DNA of 45,587 nucleotides, taken from positions 1 to 45,587 of IMG/VR virus record IMGVR_UViG_3300007775_000014; one strand, given 5' to 3'. Origin of the DNA: a virus. The notes beneath the pieces were generated by a model that was given only the letters and a program-made list of their open reading frames with translations, was not told the DNA's origin and made no database searches. Positions within the stretch are counted from its first letter, which is position 1. Each line of letters starts with the position of its first letter. The position numbers were made by a program, and so were the translations under genes. This document shows positions 36,890 to 44,471 of this stretch, one piece after another.

Positions 36890-38286
36890 GGCAGGCTCGC
36901 ATCCCGGAGCTCAAGGGAGGCTACGGTGGCGCTTCGCAGCTCCAGCGTAGGCACCGTCGCCGACAGCAAAGATAGCGTGAACGTGGCGGTCACCCCGGTC
37001 GCCGTCAGGCTAAGGGCGATCGGCAACGACCCGACCCCCACGATCGCCACCGCGCCCGTGGCGGCGAGACCGACCAGGACGGCTGGCGCCGCGCTGCCGC
37101 TGATCGCCGCCACCGCCGCCCCCGCCAGGCCGATCGGCACCGCAGGCGCCCCGGTCCCCGTCGCGACGACGACGCCCGTCCCCGTCAGGCCGAGCGAGAT
37201 CGCCGGGGTCCCGGTCCCATAGGCGGCCCCGGTCGTGGTGCCAGTGGCGGCCAGCCCGACGGCGAGGAGCGGCGCGGCCGTCCCGGCGCTCGGAGCCGTC
37301 GCCGTGGCGGCGAGGCCGAGCGCGATGGCTGGCGTCCCGGCGCCAGCTGCCAGCACGGCTCCCGTGCCAGCCACCTCCAGCGCGATGGCCGGGGTACCGA
37401 CTCCCGTCACGCCGCCGGCGCCGCCTGCGGCGGTGAGGCCGACCATAATGGCCGGGGCGCTCGAGCCGTGCACGAGCACCGTGCCGGTCGCGCCGAGGCC
37501 GATCGGCATCGCCGGCGAGGCGGTGCCCGCTGCCGGGGCGGTCCCGGTCGCCGATAGCCCGACCCCGATGCCCGGGGTGCCGGTGCCGGTCGCCGGCACG
37601 CTCGGCGCCGCCGCGAGATCGGTCACACTCGTCGGCGTTCCGTCGTTCCCGTTGCCGGTCTGGTCCGTCTGGGTGCCCGTTCCGGAGAGATACCAGACTG
37701 CCACCGGCGTGACCGACCAGGTGGCCGGGTCGCTCTCATGCGCCATCTCGATCGTGAGCGCGTCGATCTGGGTCGGCGTCAGCGCGACGTTGAAGAGCGC
37801 GAACGAATGGATGTCGTCGCCCCACCCCTTGTTGAAGGTCGTCTCGTTGCCGATCAGCCCATTCGCGGCGGCGTCGCCGGTGAAGGCCCCGGCGCCCACC
37901 TGCTGGAGGCTGTAGGAGGACGGAGCCGCGGGCGCCGTGCTCTCGTCGCCGACGTAGAGGATCTGGCTGCTGTCACCCGCCGCGCTGTCCCAGACGCACG
38001 CCACCCGACACCATTTCGCGGTCCCGAAGGCCGCGAAGTTGGAAAGGAGCGCCTCGATGTGGAGGTTCGACGATCCGCGAGCCTGGAGGAACCAGAGCCC
38101 CCCCACGGTCGACATCGAGGCCCGGAACCCGGCATCGTTCTTCGCCCAGAGCGTGGCCCTCGTGCTCGGGGTCGAGTCTGACGTCCGCGTCCACGCGAGC
38201 AGCGTGCCGGTATGGAGATCGTCGATCCCACTCCCGGAGCCCACATCCGTGCGGGCCGCGCTGGCGATGCCGTAGGTGTGCGACAC
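36886..38286 (-). CDS. Lectin-like (LamG/ConA-fold) tail protein with ten 20-residue repeats (466 aa)
   Basis: The first 225 residues resemble a LamG/concanavalin-type domain (GTLLAWTRTSDS near 27-38, DDIHSFALFNVALTPTQIDAL near 157-176, TQTDQTGNGNDGTPT near 205-219). Residues 232-434 form ten repeats of period 20-22 with consensus GTGTPAIALGLAATG, the Pro recurring at 238, 258, 278, 299, 319, 339, 361, 381, 401 and 422. The end holds SATVPTLELR/SATVASLELR. Such a protein would bind host glycans, with the repeats as a stalk or adhesion segment. Probably a tail fibre or receptor-binding protein. Confidence 0.8.
   Translation of the reverse strand: MSHTYGIASAARTDVGSGSGIDDLHTGTLLAWTRTSDSTPSTRATLWAKNDAGFRASMSTVGGLWFLQARGSSNLHIEALLSNFAAFGTAKWCRVACVWDSAAGDSSQILYVGDESTAPAAPSSYSLQQVGAGAFTGDAAANGLIGNETTFNKGWGDDIHSFALFNVALTPTQIDALTIEMAHESDPATWSVTPVAVWYLSGTGTQTDQTGNGNDGTPTSVTDLAAAPSVPATGTGTPGIGVGLSATGTAPAAGTASPAMPIGLGATGTVLVHGSSAPAIMVGLTAAGGAGGVTGVGTPAIALEVAGTGAVLAAGAGTPAIALGLAATATAPSAGTAAPLLAVGLAATGTTTGAAYGTGTPAISLGLTGTGVVVATGTGAPAVPIGLAGAAVAAISGSAAPAVLVGLAATGAVAIVGVGSLPIALSLTATGVTATFTLSLLSATVPTLELRSATVASLELRDASLP
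36985..37593 (-). repeat. Ten degenerate about 60-base coding repeats
   Basis: They code the consensus GTGTPAIALGLAATG with variable 3-7 residue linkers. Codon choice differs between units, so the repeats are old or under protein-level selection rather than recently copied. Confidence 0.85.
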
Positions 38287-38288
38287 GG

Positions 38289-38396
38289 TTAGGCGATCTC
38301 GCTATCGTCGTCGAGCGCGACCGTCCCGCGCCCGGCGGTCAGGGCGGTCCACCGGGCGTCAAGCGACGACCCGTCGAAGTGGTCGAAAAAGCTCAT
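38289..38396 (-). CDS. Tiny protein or remnant resembling a tail-lectin N-terminus (35 aa)
   Basis: MSFFDHFDGSSLDARWTAL is the typical opening of phage ConA/glucanase-like tail proteins ('F.D.FDGSSLD.RW'). The frame stops after 35 residues (TAA at 38291-38289), two bases before the lectin-like gene. The ATG at 38396 overlaps the HTH gene stop. Either a genuine micro-gene or the truncated leftover of a larger domain. Confidence 0.6.
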   Translation of the reverse strand: MSFFDHFDGSSLDARWTALTAGRGTVALDDDSEIA

Positions 38397-38767
38397 GAGG
38401 CCCGGAGGCGCGCGACGACCGCGCGGTGAATCGCCCCGGCGAGCGCGGGATCCTCGGCCCCGTCCCGGAGCGTGGCGGTCTTGAGTGCCAGGCGCTCCTC
38501 GGGAGGCAAGCCCGGGTCAATCGTCCCCGCCTGGGCGGGGACCATCTCCAGCCGTCGCCGCTGGGCCCGCGCGATCCGCGCCACGGCGCTCCGCACCGGC
38601 ACCCGCCGTTGGAGCTCGGCGGGCGAGCGGCGCACGATCCCATAGACCCGGTCGCGGGAGATCTCCAGCGCCCGCGCCGCCTGGGCCACGTTCCCTCGCG
38701 ACCATTCAAGGGCCGCGAGGACGTGCTCCTCGATCATCCGCTCGAGCGGAACCGGCTGCTCGGTCAC
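38393..38767 (-). CDS. Fis-type HTH protein (124 aa)
   Basis: The GTG at 38767 gives MTEQPVPLERMIEEHVLAALEWSRGNVAQAARALEISRDRVYGIVRRSPAELQRR. The helix 'RMIEEHVLAALEWSRGNVAQAARALEISRDRVYGIVRR' is the Fis/NtrC C-terminal DNA-binding domain with recognition helix around ISRDRVYGIVRR. The rest is a basic helical tail. It sits among tail and lysis genes and may regulate late transcription. Confidence 0.82.
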   Translation of the reverse strand: MTEQPVPLERMIEEHVLAALEWSRGNVAQAARALEISRDRVYGIVRRSPAELQRRVPVRSAVARIARAQRRRLEMVPAQAGTIDPGLPPEERLALKTATLRDGAEDPALAGAIHRAVVARLRAS

Positions 38768-39594
38768 GGCACCGAAACCCGATCGCACGGCTGCTGCGGC
38801 AGCACGAACCGCGCGGTGCCGGTCGCGCCCGGCACCTTGGTAATCGTGAGGTCCAGGCAGCGCGCATCGGCCACGACCTGCTGCGCCGCCGTCGCCCGCA
38901 AGGATGGGTCGATCGGCACCATGTAGTGGCATGCAGCCGGGTCCGCCGCCCGGAGCGCTTGGTGACCGTCACCGAACGTGATCCGGGTACAGACCACGAG
39001 CGTCCGCCCATCCGCCACCACGGCATTCCGGACGCCCGAGATAAGCCCCTCCACCCTAACGACGCCTAACTCCGTCCCGCCGTAGGGTTCAAACGAGAAG
39101 CGCGAGGTATCGGCACGTCCGGCCGCGTCGGTCACGATCAGGGCCCAGGTCATCGTTCCCACCGTCGTACTGGCCCAATGATGCGTAAGCTGCGGGGTCG
39201 TGCCGACCTGCTCGCCGGCGCCAGCGTTGGCGCGCCAACTGTAGGCTATAGCGCCGGTCGAGGCGCGGCCGTCGAATTGGCATGTCCCGGCGCCATCACA
39301 GCTCACCGAGGCCATAGCCCGGAGCGAAGACGAAGGCGGAGGGGGCGGAGGGGGCGTGCCGCCGCCATTCGTCGCCGACACGTCCAGGTCCGCCCTGAGC
39401 CGATAGTGTGCCCCCGGATTCGCGAGCGCCTGATTGCTCGCCGCCTCGAGGCCGACGTGGTAGCTGGTATGCCGGCTCACGGTGTCGCCGGCGGGGCTCA
39501 CGACGTAGTAGTACCCCTGGATGTTCACCGCCGGCGGAGTAGCCCAGGCCAGCAGCGCCACGACCGCGAGCGCGGCCCCGATCCGCTTCAGCAT
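38764..39594 (-). CDS. Secreted protein with Ig/PKD-like domain (276 aa)
   Basis: MLKRIGAALAVVALLAWATPPA is a signal peptide (positive start, hydrophobic core, AxA-like site). Then NIQGYYYVVSPAGDTVSRHTSYHVG, a poly-Pro linker near residue 80 and MASVSCDGAGTCQFDGRASTGAIAYSWRANAG, a PKD/Ig-type segment ('FDGxxSxGxxxxYxWxxxxG'). The second half has paired cysteines. Likely exported to the periplasm or surface. It may be an adhesin or a superinfection-exclusion factor. Starting at MRLSK (39639) is possible but less convincing. Confidence 0.75.
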   Translation of the reverse strand: MLKRIGAALAVVALLAWATPPAVNIQGYYYVVSPAGDTVSRHTSYHVGLEAASNQALANPGAHYRLRADLDVSATNGGGTPPPPPPPSSSLRAMASVSCDGAGTCQFDGRASTGAIAYSWRANAGAGEQVGTTPQLTHHWASTTVGTMTWALIVTDAAGRADTSRFSFEPYGGTELGVVRVEGLISGVRNAVVADGRTLVVCTRITFGDGHQALRAADPAACHYMVPIDPSLRATAAQQVVADARCLDLTITKVPGATGTARFVLPQQPCDRVSVP

Positions 39595-39595
39595 C

Positions 39596-39970
39596 TCAGA
39601 CCTCCTCGAACTGCGGGTAAGCGGCTTGCTCAGCCGCATGGGCTTCCGCCTCGCGCGTCCGTGGATGGGTCCAGACCCAGAGCCATCCCCGCTCGGCGTA
39701 CTGGCGGACGTGGGTCGCCTCGTGGCGGAGCGTCGGGTCGTTGATCCCGGCGGACCCGCCTTCGTAGACCGTGTCGCCGAAAGTGACGTTCGTCGACGGC
39801 CACGGGAACCGGCGGCGCTTGACCCGGACGTGGAACGCCTTGCCGTCCGCGAAGGTCGCGGTCAGGCTACGGGTGACCGAAGCCCAGGAGGCGAGGGCGG
39901 CGATCACGAGACCAGCGAAAAACAGCAGCGCCAGGAGAAGCTGGAGGATGGTGAAGAGCGTGCCGATCAT
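39596..39970 (-). CDS. Membrane-anchored HExxH protein (124 aa)
   Basis: MIGTLFTILQLLLALLFFAGLVIAALASWASVTRS is an N-terminal membrane helix. The soluble part contains DPTLRHEATHVRQYAERGW, a zinc-binding HExxH motif (His83-Glu84-x-x-His87). EAEAHAAEQAA follows, offering a third acidic ligand, as in gluzincin peptidases. It lies next to the endolysin. A peptidase acting at the envelope or on phage/host proteins is possible. Confidence 0.78.
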   Translation of the reverse strand: MIGTLFTILQLLLALLFFAGLVIAALASWASVTRSLTATFADGKAFHVRVKRRRFPWPSTNVTFGDTVYEGGSAGINDPTLRHEATHVRQYAERGWLWVWTHPRTREAEAHAAEQAAYPQFEEV

Positions 39971-39976
39971 GAGTCC

Positions 39977-40366
39977 CTACCTCGCGAAGAGGGTAGCAGC
40001 GTGGGGTGCCGGCCAAAGCCCGACGTGGATGTGCGGCCCGCCGGGGGCACCGGGCTCGAGGCCCAACTCGATGCCGCCCTCGCCCGCCGGAACAGGGGTA
40101 TCGACCAGGCACCGCACCAGGCGATAGCGAGCCTCACGGTCAGCGATCCACCGGAGATCGACCGCGCGACCCCGGAGATGCAGCGACCCATCGGACCCAC
40201 CAGTCGGGACGTAGTCGCGTCCGTCGGAGGTGAGCTCGAGCGCCGCGCCGAACGACTCCCGCACCTGGTCGAGGAACTGGAGCAAGGGGAAATGCATCGC
40301 GGCCGGGTGGCGAAATTCCTCCCAGCTAAAATGTCTGAGCGTGGCGATCTCCTCGCGACTTGCCAT
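39977..40366 (-). CDS. Endolysin, M15 D-Ala-D-Ala/L-Ala-D-Glu peptidase type (129 aa)
   Basis: It cleaves peptidoglycan cross-links at lysis. LRHFSWEEFRHPAAM is the M15A entry. SLHLRGRAVDLRW with His63 and Asp70, and GGIELGLEPGAPGGPHIHVGL with His112/His114, supply the zinc ligands and catalytic site. A GGGGGAGGAC site precedes the ATG at 40366. It is coupled after the holin candidates. Small single-domain enzymes of this length are usual for phages of diderm bacteria. Confidence 0.9.
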   Translation of the reverse strand: MASREEIATLRHFSWEEFRHPAAMHFPLLQFLDQVRESFGAALELTSDGRDYVPTGGSDGSLHLRGRAVDLRWIADREARYRLVRCLVDTPVPAGEGGIELGLEPGAPGGPHIHVGLWPAPHAATLFAR

Positions 40367-40370
40367 TGCG

Positions 40371-40733
40371 CTAGTCCTCCCCCGGCCCAGCCGGTCGGCC
40401 GCGGCCCACGAGTTTTCCCAGGCCAGCGCTGACGCCACCGCCGAGCGCCTCCCAGACCCGGCCGGCGGTCGCCTTCCCAAGCATCTTCGGTGCGATCAAG
40501 AGGACGACGCTCGCGGCGAACGCCCAGGGGATGCCCTTGTGGTCGGCCAGCGGGGCCCAGTGGCCGGTTTCGTGCGCGAGCTCGACGACGACCCGCGCGA
40601 GGATCGAGAGAATGCCGACCGCGAACGCGATGTCCTCGAGCAGCCGGCTCGGGTTGAACCGGTAGTGGTCGATCGCATCGGCGGATCGGCTGGGTCGTCC
40701 GGGTGACGGCGGCGGCGCGCTCGGATCCGTCAT
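40371..40733 (-). CDS. Holin-like membrane protein (120 aa)
   Basis: MTDPSAPPPSPGRPSRSADAIDHYRFNPSRLLEDIAFAVGILSILARVVVELAHETGHW contains a first hydrophobic segment. IPWAFAASVVLLIAPKMLGKA gives a second. Two membrane helices with charged ends, next to the endolysin, fit a class II-type holin. The signature is not family-specific. The start at 40733 overlaps the next gene's stop. Confidence 0.7.
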   Translation of the reverse strand: MTDPSAPPPSPGRPSRSADAIDHYRFNPSRLLEDIAFAVGILSILARVVVELAHETGHWAPLADHKGIPWAFAASVVLLIAPKMLGKATAGRVWEALGGGVSAGLGKLVGRGRPAGPGED

Positions 40734-41053
40734 CGGAACCTCCGAGGTTGCGAGGGTGGGACGCGGCAATCGAGGAGGTCGGCCGCCTCCTCGTTATGCT
40801 GGCGGACGATGTCGCGGCACCGGAGCCGCAGGAGCTTCGTCTGGATCGCCACGGCCGAGTCGGTGGCGGTGGAGAGCCGGGTCACGGCGGCGGTCAGCGT
40901 CGTGATTTGCTGCTCGGCGGCGTCCAGCCGCGCCGGCGCCCGGAGCATCCCAGTTGTGAGCCCGAGGACGATGGGCACGGCCGAGCCGATGGCGCTGGCG
41001 GCCAACATCCGCCAGAGCTCGCCGCGGAGAGTCGGGGTGTCGACGGTCGTCAT
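40730..41053 (-). CDS. Membrane-anchored coiled-coil protein, lysis or neck accessory (107 aa)
   Basis: MTTVDTPTLRGELWRMLAASAIGSAVPIVLGLTTGML has one membrane helix near residues 18-37. A coiled segment follows (RLDAAEQQITTLTAAVTRLSTATDSAVAIQTKLL) and a basic end. It could be a second holin or an anchoring subunit of the lysis apparatus. Overlaps the tail protein and holin candidate by 4 bases. Confidence 0.7.
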   Translation of the reverse strand: MTTVDTPTLRGELWRMLAASAIGSAVPIVLGLTTGMLRAPARLDAAEQQITTLTAAVTRLSTATDSAVAIQTKLLRLRCRDIVRQHNEEAADLLDCRVPPSQPRRFR

Positions 41054-42933
41054 GCGGCGGCCACCTCGCGAGACAATCGACCGGGCAGCGTGCCGAGCGT
41101 GAGGCTCGGAGCGAAGGGGTTAGCGCTGGTGCGTTTGCAGTCGACAATCCGCAGCATCTTCCGCTCCGCCCCGGTCACCGGTTCGGTAATCGCGAGCGTG
41201 ATCCCGACATCCATGCCATCCGCGCTGTAGGTCGACGGGTCGAGCCCAAACAGGTCGAGTGCTGAAACTTCATAGCTGACGATGGGCATCGCATTGCTGT
41301 CGAAGTAGTCGTTGATCGCCGCGATGTTCTTGGCCGCGCCGGAGCCTCGGAAGAAGTCGGCCGGAATGCTAAGATCGCTAGGTGCGATCACGATCATAAC
41401 AGCATCGAGGTCCCACGCCGAGCCGGAGCCGCCCCACAGGGGCTGAACCCCGATGGTCTTGACCCCCGCGCTATTCACGGTGTAGGCCACGGCCACCGTC
41501 TTATAGGTGCCGACCGGGATGTTCTGGGTCGCGCCGACTGCACCCGTGTTCGGATCGTAGAAGGCTAACCCGCCCGTGTTTCCGCCGCCGGCCGCGCTGT
41601 GGAGGTATGCCACGTAGGTCACTAGCCAGCCCGCCGGGATATAGACCGAGCGGGTCTGCTCCATCGCCTCGCCGGACCCGCCCGTCGTCCCGTCGAACCG
41701 CGCCACGATGCCCCCCTGGTGCGAGACCCCGGCGGTCGTAACCTTGGTGGGCGCATTGTAGCTGCCGACCGCCACCCAGTCGTCGGGATAGCTGCCGCTC
41801 CAGGTCCGGAGGTCGGGAGTAAGGCCGTGGTTCGTCACGGGGCTCACCAGGTTCGGGAGGACGCCGACCTTGACGCCTACATCAGTGGCCTGCCCCGCCG
41901 GCGAGTCGAGATATTCGAGCTCGTCGGGCGTGCTGTTCTTGGCGAGGTAGATCCGGTCGCCCGTCGAGATCCCGGTCGTGCTCGCCATCGCGAGTCGCGT
42001 GGTGAAGTAGTCAATCAGCGTTACGTCCGTGATCGCATGCGCGGTGTTGTTCTTATCCTCCACAGCATAGAGGCCGTTCAGCTGATCGTCCTCACGCGCG
42101 GGGCCGCGGGCCCCGAACAAGCCCTGCACTTCGATGTAGGCACCAGCACTGACGGCCGACACTGCGTAGTAGGGTCGCCAGAGGCCGTGAGCGATCTGCG
42201 GATAGGCTCGGGTCGTCTGTTCGGCGCCCTGCTCGTCCACGACGTAGTCGGCCAAGTTCTTCGCCGTCCGCACATCGGGGGTGCTGGCGCTGGCTTGGTA
42301 GATCGCTAGGTCGATGTAATAGCCGGTCGTCCCGTTGCGCCGGACGCTCACCTCATAGCGCACTCCGGTCGTCGCGTGGACGGCGGCCGCGATCTTGAGC
42401 GCTGCCGAGAGCGGCGTGTCGGGACCGCTGTACTTCACGTCGACCGTATCAGTCGGGGTCACCGTCCCCAAGGCGAAATGGCTCGGGGCAAAGGCCAGCA
42501 CCCGGTTGGTGAGCGCCGTCAAGGGCGTGATCGCGAAGTCGGAAACCTCGGTCGTGAACAAACCGCTCGCGGTCTCGCCGACAACGGTGTCCTTAGACCC
42601 GAGGTCGAACTCGACGCCGGCGCCTTCACACACGAGGATACCGGAGCCGACCGACCGCCGCACTCGGCGACTGATGCGGTATTCGACGATCTCCTCGGTG
42701 CCAGCGTTGTCATAGACGAATTCGAGCACTCGCCCGACCAGGACCTCGGCGGCCAGCTCCGAAACGAGCGGGAGGTTGATCGAACACCGCCGCGCCACCA
42801 GATAGTTTTCGATCGTCGCCGTGGTCGACCATACAGTTGCCACGTTCGGAAAGAGCGTGGCGAGCCGGGTCGACCCGCTCACACAACTGAGATCGTCCCG
42901 GAGCCAGATCCCGACGAGGCGGCCGGTCGGCAT
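41050..42933 (-). CDS. Tail tip / tail-associated protein (627 aa)
   Basis: It begins MPTGRLVGIWLRDDLSCVSGSTRLATLF. The first 300 residues are beta-rich with baseplate-like motifs (ENYLVARRCSINLPLVSELAAEVLVGRVLEFVYDN). Residues about 380-530 form a separable beta-domain (IVARFDGTTGGSGEAMEQTRSVYIPAGWLVTYVAYLHSAAG, GLAFYDPNTGAVGATQNIPVG) resembling carbohydrate-binding modules. The C-terminus (MLRIVDCKRTSANPFAPSLTLG) returns to tail sequence. The modular design suits a receptor- or peptidoglycan-contacting tip protein. Confidence 0.72.
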   Translation of the reverse strand: MPTGRLVGIWLRDDLSCVSGSTRLATLFPNVATVWSTTATIENYLVARRCSINLPLVSELAAEVLVGRVLEFVYDNAGTEEIVEYRISRRVRRSVGSGILVCEGAGVEFDLGSKDTVVGETASGLFTTEVSDFAITPLTALTNRVLAFAPSHFALGTVTPTDTVDVKYSGPDTPLSAALKIAAAVHATTGVRYEVSVRRNGTTGYYIDLAIYQASASTPDVRTAKNLADYVVDEQGAEQTTRAYPQIAHGLWRPYYAVSAVSAGAYIEVQGLFGARGPAREDDQLNGLYAVEDKNNTAHAITDVTLIDYFTTRLAMASTTGISTGDRIYLAKNSTPDELEYLDSPAGQATDVGVKVGVLPNLVSPVTNHGLTPDLRTWSGSYPDDWVAVGSYNAPTKVTTAGVSHQGGIVARFDGTTGGSGEAMEQTRSVYIPAGWLVTYVAYLHSAAGGGNTGGLAFYDPNTGAVGATQNIPVGTYKTVAVAYTVNSAGVKTIGVQPLWGGSGSAWDLDAVMIVIAPSDLSIPADFFRGSGAAKNIAAINDYFDSNAMPIVSYEVSALDLFGLDPSTYSADGMDVGITLAITEPVTGAERKMLRIVDCKRTSANPFAPSLTLGTLPGRLSREVAAA

Positions 42934-43667
42934 CAGTCCAACACCTCGAGGAGCAGATCCCGCGACTGGTCGCCGAGCATGAGCGCTAGCCCGATGGCAT
43001 CCACCGTGCCGAAGGTATCGAGGCCGTTGCTGTTGAGGTACAGCGTGGGCGTCCCGGCCCAGGCCGACGCCAGCGCCAGGGCGGAGCTCGCCGTGGATGA
43101 AGTCTCGCCCGCGCCGTTGAGCGACTGGTGGAGTTGGACAACGCCGGTCGCGGAGAGCGTCAGGCGCAGGCGGACCCGGTCGTTCACGCTCGGGCCGGCG
43201 CCCAGCGACGACGACACGAAGGTCGTCCCGTTGTGGTGCTGGGCGACGTAAGCCGAGCCGTTGCTAATGATGCTTAGGACCGGCGTGCTTGCCGCGTCGT
43301 CCGTCAGCGACAACAGGGGAAGCGACCCGGAGAGGGCGCCGTTCTCCATGAAATCGAGCAGCAGGCAGATCGACCGCGGCAGCAAGGGCAGTGCCCATTT
43401 GAGCGACTCGTCGACACCACCCCCCATGCGCAGCGCCACGAGGTCCTCGCCGCTGAACGTGGCGATCGTCCAGCGCGGGAGATAGTAGGGCAGCGTCAGG
43501 GCGACCGCGTCGGAGTCGAACGCGTTCCCGGCAGCCGCCCGGACGAGCGTGCCAGTCTGGCCGCTGCGGGCGTCGAGGCTCAGCTCGCGGGCCCGCCAGA
43601 CAAACGGGTAGCGCCACCGCCGCGCGAGCGGATCGCGGACATCCAGGCCGAGCGGAGGCAAGGTCAT
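42933..43667 (-). CDS. Tail protein (244 aa)
   Basis: MTLPPLGLDVRDPLARRWRYPFVWRARELSLDARSGQTGTLVRAA, later FSGEDLVALRMGGGVDESLKWALPLLPRSICLLLDFMENG. All-beta with jelly-roll character (RVRLRLTLSATGVVQLHQSLNG). Located between the distal tail protein and the tip protein and joined by a TGATG overlap, it is probably a baseplate or adaptor component. Confidence 0.7.
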   Translation of the reverse strand: MTLPPLGLDVRDPLARRWRYPFVWRARELSLDARSGQTGTLVRAAAGNAFDSDAVALTLPYYLPRWTIATFSGEDLVALRMGGGVDESLKWALPLLPRSICLLLDFMENGALSGSLPLLSLTDDAASTPVLSIISNGSAYVAQHHNGTTFVSSSLGAGPSVNDRVRLRLTLSATGVVQLHQSLNGAGETSSTASSALALASAWAGTPTLYLNSNGLDTFGTVDAIGLALMLGDQSRDLLLEVLD

Positions 43668-44470
43668 GGTTCGGTCTCATAGAACGCGAGGCGCGCGGTG
43701 CCGCTGCTCACCTCGAGCGTCGGGTACTGCGCCGTCTCGATGTCGCCATCATAGGGATTCAACGGCCGCGGGAAGTCGCCCTGCCCAGCCACCAGGAGCT
43801 CCACCGCATCGGCGACCGTGCCGTCGTCGGAGTAGCTGACGGCCCGGTCCCGGGCGTTGACCCGCAGATAATCCTCCGAGGCGGTGATCGTCGTGCCGGT
43901 GAAGTCGAGCTCCCAGACGACGGCACCGCCGGCCGTCCGGTAGGTCACGACCGGATCGGTCCCACCGATGAGGTCGAGGATCCAGGAGCAGGGTGCCCGA
44001 CCCAGCGCGAGCGGAAACCGCTCGCCGGCGGTGTCGAGGTGGAGCAGCGTCGGCTCGGGCGCCTCCCAGAGCGGCACCGGACACAGGAAGGTCAGAGTGG
44101 CGGCGATGCTCCCGCTCGAGAAGTCGGCCACGCCCGGCTCGAACTCGAGCTGCGGCGCGTAGCCGTAGGTGCGGCGCGTGAGGACGCCGTCGCTTGCCAC
44201 GAGGGTAAGCAGCCCGGCCCCGACCAGGTACTTGAGCCGCTGCTCAGCCGCCACTCGGTCGCTGTAGGTCGCCGTGTCGACGAGGACCCGGAACGGGAGT
44301 TCGCGCGGCTCGCCCATGGTCGCCAGGAGGGGCACGACACCGATGCCGCCGAGCACCGGCGCCGTCGCCAGTCGTCGCGGCGATGGCGCTCGGAAGTTCG
44401 ACCGGCCGACCACGCGGACCCCGAGGCGCCCATAGGTCAGTGCGACCCCGTTGACGGTCAGGCTCGGCAT
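43664..44470 (-). CDS. Distal tail protein (Dit-like, 268 aa)
   Basis: It caps the tail after the tape measure. MPSLTVNGVALTYGRLGVRVVGRSNFRAPSPRR, then GVVPLLATMGEPRELPFRVLVDTATYSDRVAAEQRLKYLVGAGLLTLVASDG and IAATLTFLCPVPLWEAPEP. The N-terminal strand set and 'ATLTFxCPxPxW' match distal tail proteins (Dit/Sipho_tail). The ATG at 44470 follows the tape measure stop by 1 base. Good fit by order and length. Confidence 0.8.
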   Translation of the reverse strand: MPSLTVNGVALTYGRLGVRVVGRSNFRAPSPRRLATAPVLGGIGVVPLLATMGEPRELPFRVLVDTATYSDRVAAEQRLKYLVGAGLLTLVASDGVLTRRTYGYAPQLEFEPGVADFSSGSIAATLTFLCPVPLWEAPEPTLLHLDTAGERFPLALGRAPCSWILDLIGGTDPVVTYRTAGGAVVWELDFTGTTITASEDYLRVNARDRAVSYSDDGTVADAVELLVAGQGDFPRPLNPYDGDIETAQYPTLEVSSGTARLAFYETEP

Positions 44471-44471
44471 C

